Source: Torreya grandis
Lineage: Eukaryota; Streptophyta; Pinopsida; Cupressales; Taxaceae
NCBI GenBank assembly: GCA_037957365.1
Contig: JARHVA010003636.1
Coordinates: 1,236,001-1,300,000 of the forward strand
DNA: 64,000 nt
Direction: 5' to 3'
Part shown: positions 46,100-61,439 of the stretch, piece by piece
Numbering within the stretch: the stretch's first letter is position 1
How the letters are laid out: the number at the start of each line of letters is the position of its first letter
Position numbers and translations under genes: made by a program
The notes under the pieces: model-generated
What the model was told of the DNA's origin: nothing
What the model saw: the letters and a program-made list of their open reading frames with translations, nothing else
Database searches by the model: none

Positions 46100-46800
46100 A
46101 GGTTGTTGATATTGATATATTTATTCCTTGATTTATCATTCAAACATTTTAGTAACCTATGGTTTTACACTCCATAAATCCTTTAAAAGTTAAATAACCA
46201 GAAGTATATGAACACTATAAGTATTGATGAGTTTATTGGTTCTCTCTTGTCCCATGAAGATAAAATGAGACTATACACAAGAGATCAAGAACAAACACTT
46301 CAAACTAAGGCAATGGTTTTAAAAGACTAAATAGAAATTTAAATATCAGATTTAAGGGAGTTATAAAAAAATTAAATTCAAAATAAAAATTAGAAAAAAA
46401 TCTCACATGTGAGAGTAATAAATAATTTACTTGTGAATAATATAAAAACCTAGGACACATGATTAAATATTGAAAGATACTAGCACATAATAATCAAGCT
46501 AACCAAGCAATTGATAAGAAATATTTTCAAGATGAGAAAAGTGATGTTTAATAGGGTTAAAATTATTGTCTCACGTGTAATTTTGGAATTAAGGAATCAA
46601 ATTATTTTTGGTTTCTTTATTTATGGTGCTCAAATCATATGACAAGTCATAAAAATGGTTTTAACAAGTTATATGACTCTTTCAAAATTCAAGTACAATT
46701 GGGATATATAAAGCCCATTCAGGTTAAAGGAAAGGGTAATATGAAAATAACCATAATTACAGCCACATAGGTCATAAGTTAATATGGGTAGCCTATTTAT
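46100..46800 (+). pseudogene. Element E gag end and protease remnant
   Basis: The gag tail SIDEFIGSLLSHEDKMRL (46225-46275) matches the copia gag motif before the zinc knuckle. The protease remnant follows at 46600-46760: KNGFNKLYDSF, then GYIKPIQVKGKGNMKIT. The catalytic DSG region is mutated and frames shift repeatedly. Integrase, which should follow, is absent. Confidence 0.6.
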
Positions 46801-46859
46801 ATTTATTTTGACTAATTATATATTCCTACCCATGTTTCAATTTTAATAGAAAATAATAT

Positions 46860-47821
46860 TATCTCTTTACAACAGACTAGTCATGCATCTTCATCAACTC
46901 CAAGAAAAAATAAGTAGTTATTGAGTCCACATCCATCCAATAAAATATTGGATAATAATTATTATATGAGTAATAAAATGATTTAGCTTTAGTAAGGTCA
47001 TTTTTTAATTATGTTTATGATGAAAATACTATGTTTACATTATCAAATTTGGCTTGTGAACCTAGAAGTTATGCAGAAGCTAGTCAAAAGAAAAAATGAG
47101 TTGATGCTATGAAATTGGATATGGACTCAATTGAGAAGAATGGTACATGGAATTTAGTTCAGTCTCAAATTAATAAATATTACGTCATTACAAAGTGTCT
47201 CTACAAGACAAAAATCAAGAGTGGTTGAACAATACACAAGCTAAGAGCTAGACTGGTTACAAATATATTTGCACAAACATATGGGGTTGACTATGAAGAA
47301 CCTATTCACCCCTAAAACATAAAGTTAATATAATAATAATTTTTGTTTTATATGATCATAAATTATGTAAATTAAATAAAATTTATGTCAAAATTTCACT
47401 CCTAAATGGAGTGACTGAAGATTAAGTAGCCATTATGTTTTTAGGTAAACAATAAAGAATTTTGGGTATATAAGTTGAATTAATATATTTATGTGTTGAA
47501 TCAAGATGAACTCAAGAATTTATATTTGGTTATTTAATAAATTATTTTTAATAAACCAAAATTAATTAAATATTTACATATAATCATTGGGTTCTAATTT
47601 TTCATATGTTTGTCTCTATGTAGATGACTTGATCTTTATAGGCAACTCAATGGAGATATTGAATAGCTTCAAGGAAGATATTAAATTAGAATTTGAGTTG
47701 GCTGATCTAAGACCTATAAATTTATTTAGTGTCATGAAATTATATTAAAATAAATATGAATATTCATTTTTAAATAAGTACAATATTCAAGATTTGAGTC
47801 CTACAAACACTCCAATGAGGG
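46860..47821 (+). pseudogene. Element E reverse transcriptase remnant
   Basis: Copia RT lead-in (SYAEASQ, then AMKLDMDSIEKNGTWNLV, then KTKIKSG.TIHKLRARLV, then FAQTYGVDYEEPIHP), then the catalytic LYVDDLIFIGNSME with YVDD at 47617-47628, and SPTNTPMR at the end. It is cut at 47821 by F. Many stops. Confidence 0.7.
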
Positions 47822-49912
47822 TGTTAGAGTCATTAGTGGATCAAGAGTGTAGGTCTGAGATACATTTTGGTGTTTCCCTCTAAAACTAAGAATTTGAAAC
47901 TTTGTATTATGTCCTTAGATTTGGAAGGTATTTGGTGATGTAGTTTTAAAGTCCAATGTTTATAATAGGTTATTTAGGTTATAGTAAGTCTTAGATAAGT
48001 GTGTGGATGTAATATCAATGTAAAAGTGAAATAAACTTCCAAGAATGAGAGAATAAATGTAATTGCCCCTTCATTTATAGAGGTGGAAAGAAGAAAAAAG
48101 CTGGTTGCTATGTGTTTTGAAGAATTTAAAAGGAAACATACATGTTAGAGATTGATGATATGTATATAGGAGATTAGTATAGGGTTTATGAACTAGAATT
48201 TCAATTTGATAACATGAAGAATGAAGAAAAATAATAAGTTGCAGTTCTGTCCATGAAGGACAAGAATGTGAAATGGATGTAGTTTGTAAATATCTCATAA
48301 TAAATTAAAAAAAAGGAGTATTTTATGTTGAATTATTCTTGTAAATCATATGTTAAGTGTGTCTTGAATTAATAATATTAGTTTGGTAAGATATCAATAT
48401 TGTTACAGGGGCTGCTTTGCAAGAGTATTATAGGTCTACAAGGAGAAAGGTGAAGAAATAATCAAAGGAGTGATGGTTTATCAAAAGTGACATTTGTTTA
48501 ATAAATAATACATTGTAAGAGATACATTTTAATGTTTATTATCAATTTTAAGTATTTTTTAATCATATTTTACCCTATATGTCATTTTAAATACTACAGT
48601 CTAAATACATTATGTGGTTTGACATAGTCAAGGCAAAGAAAATGATGTTTTATATTCTTTGAGGTTTGGTGAAGCATCCATTAATTGTAGTAATATATGT
48701 TATAATGAGATATACCATTTAAGGTATTATTCTATTTATATAAGTTAAAAAATTCAAAGTAATTTATTTAAATCACTCTCAGCTTATGTGCAAGGGAGAA
48801 GCCTTAGAGGAAAGTTAAAATAATGTTACATTGTTTTGAGCCAACCAAAGACCTTGATATTCATAAGGGAGGTTGTATGGATATTTTTTATAGATATTAT
48901 GAAAAATTTCAAACTTATTGAATATGTGGGAAGAGATATAACTCAATTTCCATGACTGTAGATCCTATGGAACCCTATCAACAAGCCTTAATACTAAGCA
49001 AATGAATGATAATAGTGGTTTAAAATTTGGATGATACAATTTATTGGTTTTATGAGTTGTATATGGTTATGATATACCTATTTTAGGTCTTATAAATTTT
49101 ATAACAAATGAAGGATTAAATATATTAAATTTTGTAAGGTTTTGGAACACTCAAGATAGTCACAATCTTAAAACTAGGGTTTGATAATTTAAATTAAGGT
49201 TGGGAGAGATTTCACTAGTAAAACATCAAAGAAACAATTTATTATTTTTATTTTAATGTTTCCTAACATATTTTATGGTTTTAAAACTTGTAAATAATGT
49301 CTAGTATTGAATACTCATGATTGAGATGAAAATAGGGTTAATTAGGCCTAACAAAGGGCTAATTCTAAGTTAAAGAGGTGATAAATTGGCCATGAAAAAT
49401 TATTTGGACAATGAAAATTTTTGTATTAAAGTTAAAGGATAGATGGTAGCTAAATATGGTTTTATTTTCTCAAGAAAAGACTGTACATATCTGTACTAGT
49501 GAAAAAGGCTAAAAAAAAGGCAACTAAGAGAGAAGTGTGGTTGAGGGTTTGACAAGTGTAGAAGGAAATTGAGGTTTTAAGAGGTTTTAATTGATTTGAA
49601 ACACATTTTTAAGATTAATATAAACTATATAAGTAAAATATTGTCTACAAGATGCCTAAATCAAGAATTGAAGTAATTTGGGCAAAGAAGCTTATAGCCT
49701 AGTGAAGACTAGTGCATGAGATCAATGAAAGGGAGTGAGGGGAATGAATGAAATGACATGTATAAATTTATGAGAGATGTATGAATGGAATACAGTTAGA
49801 GAGGAAAATAATTAAAATATTATTAAAGCATAGGATCATGTATGATATTGATCTAATGCGTAGTGAAACCACAAGAAGATTGAGGAGATTGTTTGCATGT
49901 AGTGTTGGTTGT
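47822..49912 (+). repeat. Element F left LTR
   Basis: Collinear with 51573-53643. Preceded by AATGAGGG, which also precedes the right copy; on the left those bases are also the TPMR codons of E. Short minus-strand frame 48071-48298 is not recognised. Confidence 0.65.
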
Positions 49913-51572
<1,660 letters not shown>

Positions 51573-53643
51573 TGTTAGAGTCATTATTGGATCATGTGTG
51601 TAGGTTTGACAGCCATTTTGGAGTTTCCCTCCAAAACTAAGAATTTGAAATTTTGAATTATGCCCTTAGCTTTGAAAGGTATTTGGTGATGTAGTTTTGA
51701 AGTCTAATGTTTTTAATAGTTTATTTAAGTTATAGGAGGTATTATATAATTTCATGGAAGTAATATCATTTAGAAGTGCAATAAACTTCCAAGAATGAGA
51801 GAACAAATGCAACTGCCCCTTCAGTTGTGGAGGTGACAAGAAGAAGAAAGTTGGTAGTTATGTGTTTTAAAGAATGTAAAAGAAAAAAAAATGTTAGAGA
51901 GGGATGATGCATATATAGGAGTTTATTATAAGTTTTAGGAAGTATAATTTCAAGTAGATAATAGGAATAATGAATTAAAAGAAGTTGTAGTTCTTTCTAT
52001 GAGGGACAAGAACGTGAAATGGATGTATGTTGTAATATCTCTTAAGAAATAAATAAAGAATGATTAGTTTGTGTTGAATGATCCTTTTACATCATATTTT
52101 AATTATTTATTTAATTAAAAATAATGGTTTGGTAATACATCAATATTTATATAGAGGTTACTTTGTAAAAGTGCTACAGGTCTGCAGGGAGAAAGGTGAA
52201 GAAATAGTCAAAGGAGTGAAGATTTGTCAAAATTGACACTTTTTTAATAATTAAAACATGGTAAGAGATAAATTTTAATGTTTATTAACCATTTTTAGGC
52301 TTTTTTTAATAATATTTTACCCTGTATGTTACTTGAAAACCTAAATTCTAAATACACTATATGGTTTGACATAGTCAATGCAAGGAAAATAATGTTTTAT
52401 ATGATTTGAGGTTTGAAGAAGCATCCATTACTTGTAATAAGTCTAGTTATGGTGAGACAAAAATTTTAGAGGTATTAATAAGTTTAGATAAGTTCACAAA
52501 TTCAAATGAAGATATTTGAATCACTCTTGACTTGTGTGCAAGGGAAAACCCCTAGAGGAAAGTTAAAATAATGTTACTTAGTTTTGACCCAACCAAAGAC
52601 ATTTATATTAATGAGTAAGGTTATGTGGGTTGTTTATATATATATTTTGAGAAGGTTTAGATGGATTGAATATGGTAGGAAAGGGAGAACTCAATTGTCA
52701 TGACTGCAAACCCTGTGGAACCCTATTAACAACCCATAATACTAAGAAAATGAATGATTAGAGTGGTTTAAAATTTGGATGATATATTTATTGGTTTGAG
52801 GATTTGTCTATGGTTAGGAATTTTAAATTTTCTAACTAGTGAAATATTCAATATATTTCATTTTGTAAGGTCTTGACACACTTAGGATAGTTACAGTCCT
52901 AAAACTAGGGTTTCAAAATTCAAATTGAAGTTGGGAGAGATTCCAATAGTCAAACACAATAAAAACTTGTTATTACTTTGATTTTTATGTATCCTAACAT
53001 ATTTTAGGGTTTTCACACTTGTACATAATGTCTAGTATAGAATACTCAGGACTGAGATCAAAATAGGGGTAAGTATGCCTAATAAAGGTCTAATTATAAG
53101 ATGAAGAGGTGACAAAGTGGCAATGAAAAATGAGTTAGACAATAAAAATTTATGTATTGAATTTAATGATATAGGGTACAATTTTTTTTTTTAGTTTCTC
53201 AATAAAATACTCTGCCTATCTGTACTAGTGAAAAAGGCCAAAAAAAAGCTACTAGGAGAGAAATGTGGTTGACATTTTGAGAAGTGTAGAAGGCAATTGA
53301 GGTTGTAATAGGATTTTATTTAAATTGAAACAAGTTTTTTAATCCTAAGAGAGAATTTACAAGTCAAACATTGTCTATAGGATACCTAGATTGAAAATTG
53401 AAGTGATTTGGTTAAAGAAGCTTATAGCCTAGTGAAGACTAGTTTGTGAGATCAACAAAATGCAATGAGGGGAATGAGTGGAATGAGATTTATAAATTAA
53501 TGTGATATGTATGAAGGGACTTAAGTTATAGAGTTAAATAATTTAAATATTATTAGATCATAGGATCATGTATGAGATTGATCTTAGATCCTAGTGAGAC
53601 CATAAGAAGATTGAGGAGATTGGTTGCATGTAGTGTTGGTTGG
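51573..53643 (+). repeat. Element F right LTR
   Basis: Pairs with 47822-49912. Followed by GGTATCAGAG and about 40 bp of interior-like sequence before the break near 53690. Confidence 0.65.
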
Positions 53644-53749
53644 AGGTATCAGAGTTATGGTTAGAGTATAGAATGAGGGATATATGTATTAATATTATAC
53701 TATAATAAATATTAATACAAAAATATTACATCATATTTCATAAAATTAT

Positions 53750-54050
53750 TATGTTTGAGGATACTATTCTTTGATGAGAAATCCAATTTGAGCCAACACA
53801 TATATTTTATGATGATAATGGGCAATATAATTATCCAAGAACCCACTTTTACATGATAAAACCAAACACATTTAACTAAAAAATTATTTTTTTTGATAAT
53901 TTTTCAATTAAAATAAAATTTTAATTGATTATGTGAGAATCAAATATTATTATGCTAATATTCTCACCAAGGGATTACACAAGCAAATTCATGGAAGACT
54001 CAAGGAGATGATAAGTATCTTTCCTCTTTGCATCAAATGGTGGATGTTGA
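53750..54050 (+). pseudogene. Element E RNase H end
   Basis: FYDDNG-like strand (near 53804), then LSKNPLLHDKTKHI, then ILTKGLHKQIHGRLKEM, the last part of copia RNase H. The same order occurs in G at 60190-60420. Confirms that E continues beyond F. Confidence 0.65.
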
Positions 54051-54053
54051 GTA

Positions 54054-54840
54054 TGATATAAATTTAAGTAATTTATTTTTAGTGTTATGTTTATTTTATT
54101 TTAATTATTATGTTTTTATTATTAATTTTTATTAATTTATATTCTAAATTAGTTGTTTGGTCAATTTTAGACACTTTTGAGAATATCCTAAAAAATAACT
54201 AGAACCATAAGTTAATTCTAGTTCACTCTATGAGTAATAAAATGAATTTATAAGATGTGGAACACATTACTTATTTTTATTTAATTGAAATTTAATTTTA
54301 TTTAATTCAATTATATTTATAGAGAATTTGGGTAGTACAATTGAGTTGGTTGCCTAATAAGGTTACTTGTATGCTTATATTGTCTTGAATGTAAGTCAAC
54401 CATGTTTAATTTACTATACTTTCATTTATCTTGTATTATATTTTTATAATTCCATTTATTGTTTACTTAATGTTCAAGTAAATTTCTTTGTTTATATTTT
54501 ACTTTATGCTTTTTATAGACATAACTTGTCATGTAATTTATCTTGTAATTAGATAATTTTAGTCTTATTTGTTAATAAAAGATGGTGAAAAGTGAGATAC
54601 CATAATTTTTTTTAAAAAATTAATGTTTAATATATTTATCTATGATTTGTTTTGTATATATTCATAAGGAAATATTAACAAGCATATGTTTTAGGTCGAC
54701 AATCTCACTTACATTATAACTAGTTTAATAACTAGTAATTATAAGACATATTAGTTGATACATAGATTCAATTTAAGATTATATCAAAGAATATTTAAAC
54801 TCCATACATATATTTAAACAAATTAAAATTATTCTCATTT
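54054..54840 (+). repeat. Element E 3' LTR
   Basis: Starts TGATATAAATTTAAG and shares blocks with 43375-43808 and with the G LTRs (for example TTGATACATAGATT near 54758). End approximate. Confidence 0.6.
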
Positions 54841-55505
54841 ATCTTGTGTATGTAAAACTAACAGTTACCGCCCAAGTCTAAGATACATTGGAAGGGATGC
54901 AATATTTTGTTTTCATAATCTAGGGTTTTGTAAAGTGAGGGACTCTAAATAAATATGATCATTAACCCAATATTAATTTTTTTTATGAAGGGTTAAAAAT
55001 AATAATTTTATATTTTTGTTTTAGTTGATAGTGGAAATTGAGGTTGTGTGTTTTTTCACACAACATGGCTATGCACTATGTAAAGATGAGATATTGAGTT
55101 TCAGACTGAGTTTAAGCAATGGTGAAGTAGTGTGGAAAGTAAAAACCATAAAAAACCATACAATATGATTTTAATTAGTGGTGAAGTAGTTTTAAGTGAT
55201 GAAATATTATAAGGTGATCTTATTTTTTATGGTGAGTGGAAATGACATGGTATTTTAGGTACTATCATACACCAAAGGTACCATATCATAAAACAAGCCT
55301 AGATTTAAGTACACAAGTGGATTTACATGCCCTACCCCCATTGAAAAAGGGTCCAAGCATTATAAGGATTCATCATATTTTATTTGTAATTTTTTATTTT
55401 TAGAGTATAGGAATATGTCATGAGATCTGATTTAATTATGATAGGGCTCCACATCTGATGTGAGGCTCAAATCATCACTATAATGTAGCTGACATTTGTT
55501 GAGAG
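54841..55505. other. Intervening DNA between E and G
   Basis: No gene recognised. Contains a perfect 8-bp hairpin GTTGTGTG-TTTTTT-CACACAAC at 55043-55064. Confidence 0.5.
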
Positions 55506-56330
55506 TGATGCCAATATGGGAACTTGATATCTATTTTTATAATCAGTATATTTTGATTTTTTTAAAGTGTTTTTTAGGGTTATTTAATTTATTTATAACC
55601 TTAATTAGTATTTCAGTCACTTTGGTACACTATCCAATAATTTATTAAAAAATAGTTAGAACTGCCAGTTTACTATAGTTCATTTAAGTGTACTCTAGCT
55701 CACTATATGAGTACTTAGTTGATTCTAAATAATTATCATCTCATTAAAAAGAGTAATAATGTATTTTTTTAATTATATGAATTAAATTAAAGTTAATCTG
55801 TGTTAATTCTCTTTAATTAGCCTAGTTGGTTGACTAGGATGGCTTTCCTATAGCATATTGGACTTTAATATTGAAGAGGCGTCTAGCATGCTGTCCAATA
55901 TATATAGTAAGTTAAATTTAGTTTATTTAGTATATTTTAATTTTTATTATTATATTTTAATTTCACTTAGTGTTATAGGATTTATTTATTATATTACTAT
56001 ATTTAAACTTTACTTGTATTGAAAGTTACCTTATAATAAGCTTATTTTAGCTTTCTTTATTAATAAGAATTGCACAAAAAGGTTGTGTGGTGCATTAATT
56101 CAAATTTAGGATCTTATTTTATTTTTTACCTATGATATTATTTCAGTTATAAAGTATTTTAGACCAAAAATCATATATTTTTAAGTTTGAAAGTTTATTC
56201 AAGACATGTTTTGGTTAACCGTTTCATTCACAACATGATTAGTTTGACAACTAATAATTTTAAGACAATTTTGTTGATACATAGATTAAATTTTAGAGAT
56301 AAGAAATATAATTTTAACTCAATAAAATTA
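55506..56330 (+). repeat. Element G 5' LTR
   Basis: Collinear with 60440-61240: shared blocks include TTAATTAGC, AAACTTTACTT, AATAAGCTTATTTTAGC and CTTTATTAATAAGAATTGCA. Confidence 0.75.
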
Positions 56331-56384
56331 TTCAAAAAATTTAAGAAGGTTTTTTAGGTCATTTTTAGAAGATACAATGGCTTC

Positions 56385-57110
56385 AGTGAATTTTGCTTTA
56401 TTATTGTTTTCATTGGTGACAAACTTAAGTATTGGAGAGATAAATTGAAGAGAATTATTATGTGGAAAGGAGTTTTGGATAGTTTTATAAATGGGTACAC
56501 ACCACCTCAAGATTGAAACACTTTGACATAATATCATTAAAAAATGAAAAATGATGAAGAAAAGTGATATGCATAAGCTTTCTTCTATATTCAAATTGTC
56601 ATAGAACCAACTATTTATCCAAGAATTGAAGGATTCAATAACTCCCATGAGATATGAAATAAATTTTATAAATAATATAAAGGCTCTATTAAGGTAAGAT
56701 AATCAAAACTTCAAATCCTTAACATGAATTCTTAGAATTTAAGAATGTCAGATTCTGAAGGAATTGAAGATTATTGCATAAGGGTCAATGAATTAGTATA
56801 TAGAATGAGGGTTATGTAGATAATATACAATAAAATGTTATATTAATAAATATTTTGAGATATTTAAGCCAAACATGGCTGCATGTTGTGACAATTATTA
56901 AATAGTGTAAGGACATGAACACTATAAATGTTCTTGAGTTAGTGTATTCTCTCTCATCTCATGAAAATAAGATGAGACTATACATTGAATATCAATAAAA
57001 AGTACTTGAAAAAATTAAAAAGGTTTCAAAGACTAAAGATAAAAATAAAAATAAAAATAAAAATCAAGGGAGTTCAAAAAACTCAATTTTATAGTGAAAA
57101 TCTAAAGAAA
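56385..57110 (+). pseudogene. Element G gag
   Basis: From an ATG at 56385, heavily decayed. Recognisable copia gag pieces: YKGSIKV near 56675, NLRMSDSEGIEDYCIRVNEL near 56735-56795, and SLLSHEDKMRL-like sequence near 56950-56985, as in E. The tail is Lys/Ile-rich over an AAAAATA-type repeat. The 106-codon minus-strand frame at 56328-56648 is a shadow. Confidence 0.6.
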
Positions 57111-57299
57111 ACTTCATAGGTAAGAGATAAATTATTTACTTGTCATTACTATAGAAAAACATGAACACATGGTAAAATATTATAGGATACTAACAACTAA
57201 AAAACAAAAAAGACAAAAAAAAAATTCAATATCAGTAAAGTGATTTTCAAGAAGACTCATATTATTATATTACATTCAATGTGGAAACAAAACAAGGAA

Positions 57300-57640
57300 A
57301 GAATTGATGGGTTTTTGATTTAGCTTGTTCAAATCATACAAAAAGTAAAAAAATATGGCTTCAAAAAGTTAGAGGACTCTTATTAAATCCAAGAGTAATT
57401 GAGAGATGGAAAGTCCATCCAAGTTAAAGGAAATGGAAGCATTCTTATCACAACAAGTCAAGGTAAGGGTGAAATTAAGGATGTTTACATTTCTCCAGAT
57501 ATGAGTCACAATCTCATAAGTGTTGGTCAGTTATTAGAAAAAAGATTCAAATTACTTTTTGAAGATGGTGTTTGTTCTATTTTTGATAAGAGATATATAA
57601 ATATATTGATTGTAAAATAATGTATGGCAAATAATAGGAT
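57300..57640 (+). pseudogene. Element G protease
   Basis: An open stretch of 73 codons (57399-57620) gives KSIQVKGNGSILITTSQGKG, then DVYISPDMSHNLISVGQLL, then FEDGVCSIFD, the second half of copia protease. The catalytic Asp region upstream (near 57310-57330) is disrupted. Confidence 0.65.
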
Positions 57641-58300
57641 GTTTGATGTTAATATTAATATGCCAAAGGAAATTATTTGTTTCCCTACCATTAAGGACAT
57701 TAACATGTTGTAGCATTCAATATATGGTCATATTAATTTTAATATTTTACATATTCTTGACACAAAGGGTATGGTAATAGGTCTTCCCAAGCTATAATTC
57801 AATAAATATGATATATGTAAGTCATGTACTATTGGTAAACACCATAGGGAGTCTTTACCTATCATAAAATGGATATAAAACACACCTTTAGAGCTAGTTC
57901 ACTCAGATTTTTGTATACCAATGTCTTCCAAAAGTTTTGGTAAGAATTTATATTTCATTTCCTTCATGGACGATGTTACAAGGTTTATGTGGGTGTATTA
58001 ATTGAAAGAAAAGAGTGGATATTTTTCATATTTTAATACTTTTAAATATTTATCTAAAAAGGAATATGGACAATCCATTAATTCCCTAATAAAAAATAAA
58101 GGAAGTGAATGTTTTTCTCATGAATTTAATGAGTTTTGTACTTCAAATGGGATCATAAGGCAATTAACAAATCCTTACACACCGCAATAAAATGGTGTTG
58201 TTGAAAGAAATAATAGATCCATCATGGAGTTATCAAGGACTATGTTGGAGATTAAGCACTTGAAAAGGTGTTTTAAAGCTAAATAAGTAAAAAAATATCT
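57641..58300 (+). pseudogene. Element G integrase
   Basis: Pre-integrase HSIYGHINFNIL with CKSC gives the HHCC finger. The core begins ELVHSDFCIPMS (Asp near 57905) and FISFMDDVTRFMWVY. The segment KNKGSECFSHEF has Asn where the second catalytic Asp belongs. NPYTPQ*NGVVERNNRSIME keeps the Glu. Stops near 57713, 57878, 58000 and 58188. Confidence 0.7.
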
Positions 58301-58859
58301 ATATACATCATTAATAATAGTTCTATAATAAAATTCAAATCTAAAACACCTTATGAAGATTGGTTTAGAAAAAATAAAATCATTAATAATTTAAAGGCAT
58401 TTCATGTTTTATATTTAATAAATGTTAAAAATGAGAAAAGGGGGGAAATATATCCAAAGAGTGTTCCTCATTTTTTCATAGGTTATAGTGATGAAAGTAA
58501 GGCATACAAGTTTTATAATCCTACTAGTAAATTAGCAATTATTTCGAAGGATTGTTATTTTTGTAAAAATGAGGTATATGATGATTATTATGATGTAAAT
58601 ACATAATTAATAATTTAAGGGTAAACATATTAAATTTTATTATGAGGTATTATAAAATATTCACACACTTCTAGTTCATAAGGATATAATACTAGCTCTT
58701 TGCAGGAGACTAGTCATCCATCTACATCAACACCAAGTAAGAGCAAGAGTTTGTTGAATCCTCATAAATAGAATAAAGTATTGGATAATAATTAATAAAT
58801 TATAATCAAAATGTTAAAACATATTCATGATAAATTATTTTATTAGACTAATGATAAAA

Positions 58860-59600
58860 TACTATGTTTGCATTATCATCAATAACTAGTGAACCTGTAA
58901 CTTATGCAAAAGTTAATCAAGACAAAGAATGGGTTGATGATATAAAATTAGAGATGGATTCAATTGAGTTAAATTATACATGTAATTTATTTAAAATTAC
59001 ATTAAATAAATATGTAATTTATATAAATTTAGTATACAATACCAAAGTTAAAAATGATGGTACAATTGACAAGCTAAAAGCTAGACTAGTTGCAAAAGGG
59101 TTTGCATAAACATATGGGGTTGAATATAAGGAAAAATATGATATTATGACACATAAATATACTATAATAATAATTATTATGTTATTTACTCATAAAGGAT
59201 GGAAAATCCATCAAATAAATGTTAAAATTACATTTCGTGATGGATTGATTCAATAAGAAGTATATTTAGATAAATCACAAGGTTTCAAAGTAAAGGACAA
59301 AGAATTTTAGTATATAAGTTGAATAAAGATATTTATGGGAAAAATAAATATCAAATATATTGGTAATAAATAATTGATAACTGGTTATTGGATCAAGGTT
59401 TTGTAATAAGTCAAAATAAACCAACTCTTTCCATACAAGTATTAAATTATAATTTTATATATGTCTTTCTCTATGTAAATGACTTGATCTTTATAGGTAA
59501 CTCTATGGATATATTTAATAGATTAAAGAAAGATATAAAATCATATATTTATATGGTTAATATTAGAATCATGAGGTAATTTACCAATATGTAATTCCAT
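58860..59600 (+). pseudogene. Element G reverse transcriptase
   Basis: EPVTYAKVNQDKEWVDDIKL, then KVKNDGTIDKLKARLVAKGF (to 59109), then WIKQGFVISQ-like sequence, then LYVNDLIFIGNSMD. The YVDD box is YVND at 59472-59483 (GAT to AAT), so RT would be inactive. The sequence 58301-58859 carries the integrase-RT linker with no open frame. Confidence 0.75.
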
Positions 59601-59721
59601 CAAAATAAATAGGAAGCATTTATTTGTTAAGCTAAGTATGCACATGACATGCTAAAGAGGTATAATCTTTATTATTTCAAACCTAAAGACACTCCAATTG
59701 TAAGTAGAGAAAAAATTATGA

Positions 59722-59942
59722 GTGAGAATTGGTTTAATTCAATTTATGAATAAAAAATATATAATCATGGTGATAATTTTGATGTATCTCACTATGATTA
59801 GCCCTGATATCAGTTATGGAGTTTCACTAGTTTCTATATTTATAGGCAAACCATCACTTAAATATTTGCAAACAATTAAGAGAATTTTTAGATATATAAG
59901 TGGTAATTATAATAATTTTTTTAATTTAATACCAAATATATA

Positions 59943-59977
<35 letters not shown>

Positions 59978-60420
59978 TGGAAGATCTTTTGATGATAGGA
60001 AGTCAGCTTCAGGTTATTACTTCACATTAGGAAGGGGATTGGTTTCTTGGTGTTCAAAGAATAGGTTATAGTTTCAATATTCTATAATAAAATTTAATTT
60101 AAAACACTTGAATAATATTTAACACAATTATATTATGTATTATATTAATCTTTGTTTATTTTATAGAGGCTCAACTTGAGGCAACATAAATTTTTTGTGA
60201 TAACAATAGGGCAATACAATTGTTCAAGAATCCAATTTTTCATACTAGAACCAGAAACATTGAATTCAAACATCATTTTATCATATAATTGATCAATTAT
60301 AAGATATTTTTAATTTATATGTGAGAATTTCATATTATTTTTTGATATTCTCACCAAATTATTCACAAGTAGATTCATGGAAGACTCAAGGAGATGATAA
60401 TAATCTTACTTATTTGCATC
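59722..60420 (+). pseudogene. Element G RNase H
   Basis: SPDISYGVSLVSIFIGKPSL, then IKRIFRYISGNYNN, then a (TA)n tract, then SFDDRKSASGYYFTLGRGLVSW, then FCDNNRAIQLFKNPIFHTRT. The microsatellite at 59945-59975 splits the domain between the RYI(K/S)G segment and the S.SGY segment. Frames shift on both sides. Confidence 0.7.
59945..59975. repeat. (TA)n microsatellite inside element G RNase H
   Basis: About 15 TA units. Confidence 0.9.
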
Positions 60421-60439
60421 AAATGGTTAATTTTGAGTA

Positions 60440-61240
60440 TGATGCCAATATGGGCACTTGAGTTATAGCTTTATAATTAGTGTATTTTATTTTTTTTAGT
60501 TTTTTCATTGTTATTTATTAATATTATTTTAATTAGTGTTTTGGTCACTTGGAACACTTCAATAATTTTGTAAAAAATAGCTAGAACTGTCAATTAACTA
60601 CTAGTGCACCATAGTTCACTATACTTACTTGAGTCTAAATAATTAAAAATTAATTAAAAAAGATACATAATGTGTTTTATTTATTATATGTCTTAAATTT
60701 AATTTAATTTGAGTTAATTTTCTTTAATTAGCTTAATTGGTTGGCTAGAATGACTTTTTTGTTGCATGTTTGACTTTATTATTAAAGAGGCTTTTTGCAT
60801 GATGCCCAAATATTTATAGTAAGTTAAAATTAATTTATTTAGTATTTTTTCAGTTATCTTAGTATATTTTTAGTTCACTTATTTGTCTAGGAGTTATTTA
60901 TTATATTTTAATATTTAAACTTTACTTACATTGTAAGTTAGCTTGTAATAAGCTTATTTTAGCTTTCTTTATTAATAAGAATTGCATACAAAGGTTTTGT
61001 TATGAATTACTTAAAATTTATGATATTATTGTATATTTTATCTCTTATATTATTATTGTTATACAATAATTTGGACCAAAAATCATATATTTTTAAGTTT
61101 GAAGCTATTCAAGACATTTTTTGTCAACAATTTCACTCACAACACTAGTTTGATAGATAGTGATTATGGGACAAATTTGTTAATACATAGCTTCAATTTA
61201 AGAGAAAAACAAAATTTATTTACACTAAATTAAATAATTC
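60440..61240 (+). repeat. Element G 3' LTR
   Basis: Starts TGATGCCAATATGGG; partner of 55506-56330. Right edge approximate, just before the (AG)n repeat. Confidence 0.7.
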
Positions 61241-61319
61241 AAAACTTTTAACATGGATATAAGACATTGAGGTTCCATAATTTATATTTGTATATACTAA
61301 TTATAAATATATTTTTGAT

Positions 61320-61422
<103 letters not shown>

Positions 61423-61439
61423 ATCATACAAAAAATAGG

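Larger units (their letters stand above)
55506..61240 (+). mobile_element. Element G: Ty1/copia retrotransposon of the E family
   Basis: LTRs of about 0.8 kb start TGATGCCAATATGGG at 55506 and 60440. The interior runs gag, protease, integrase, RT, RNase H in the copia order. The LTR ends fade, so the right border (about 61240) is approximate and no TSD was fixed. All domains have stops; RT reads YVND and integrase has lost its second Asp. Closer to complete than E. Confidence 0.8.

Noticed and set aside
56328..56648. 106-codon minus-strand ORF as a host gene
   Set aside because: It lies antisense to the gag of element G and has no recognisable domain.
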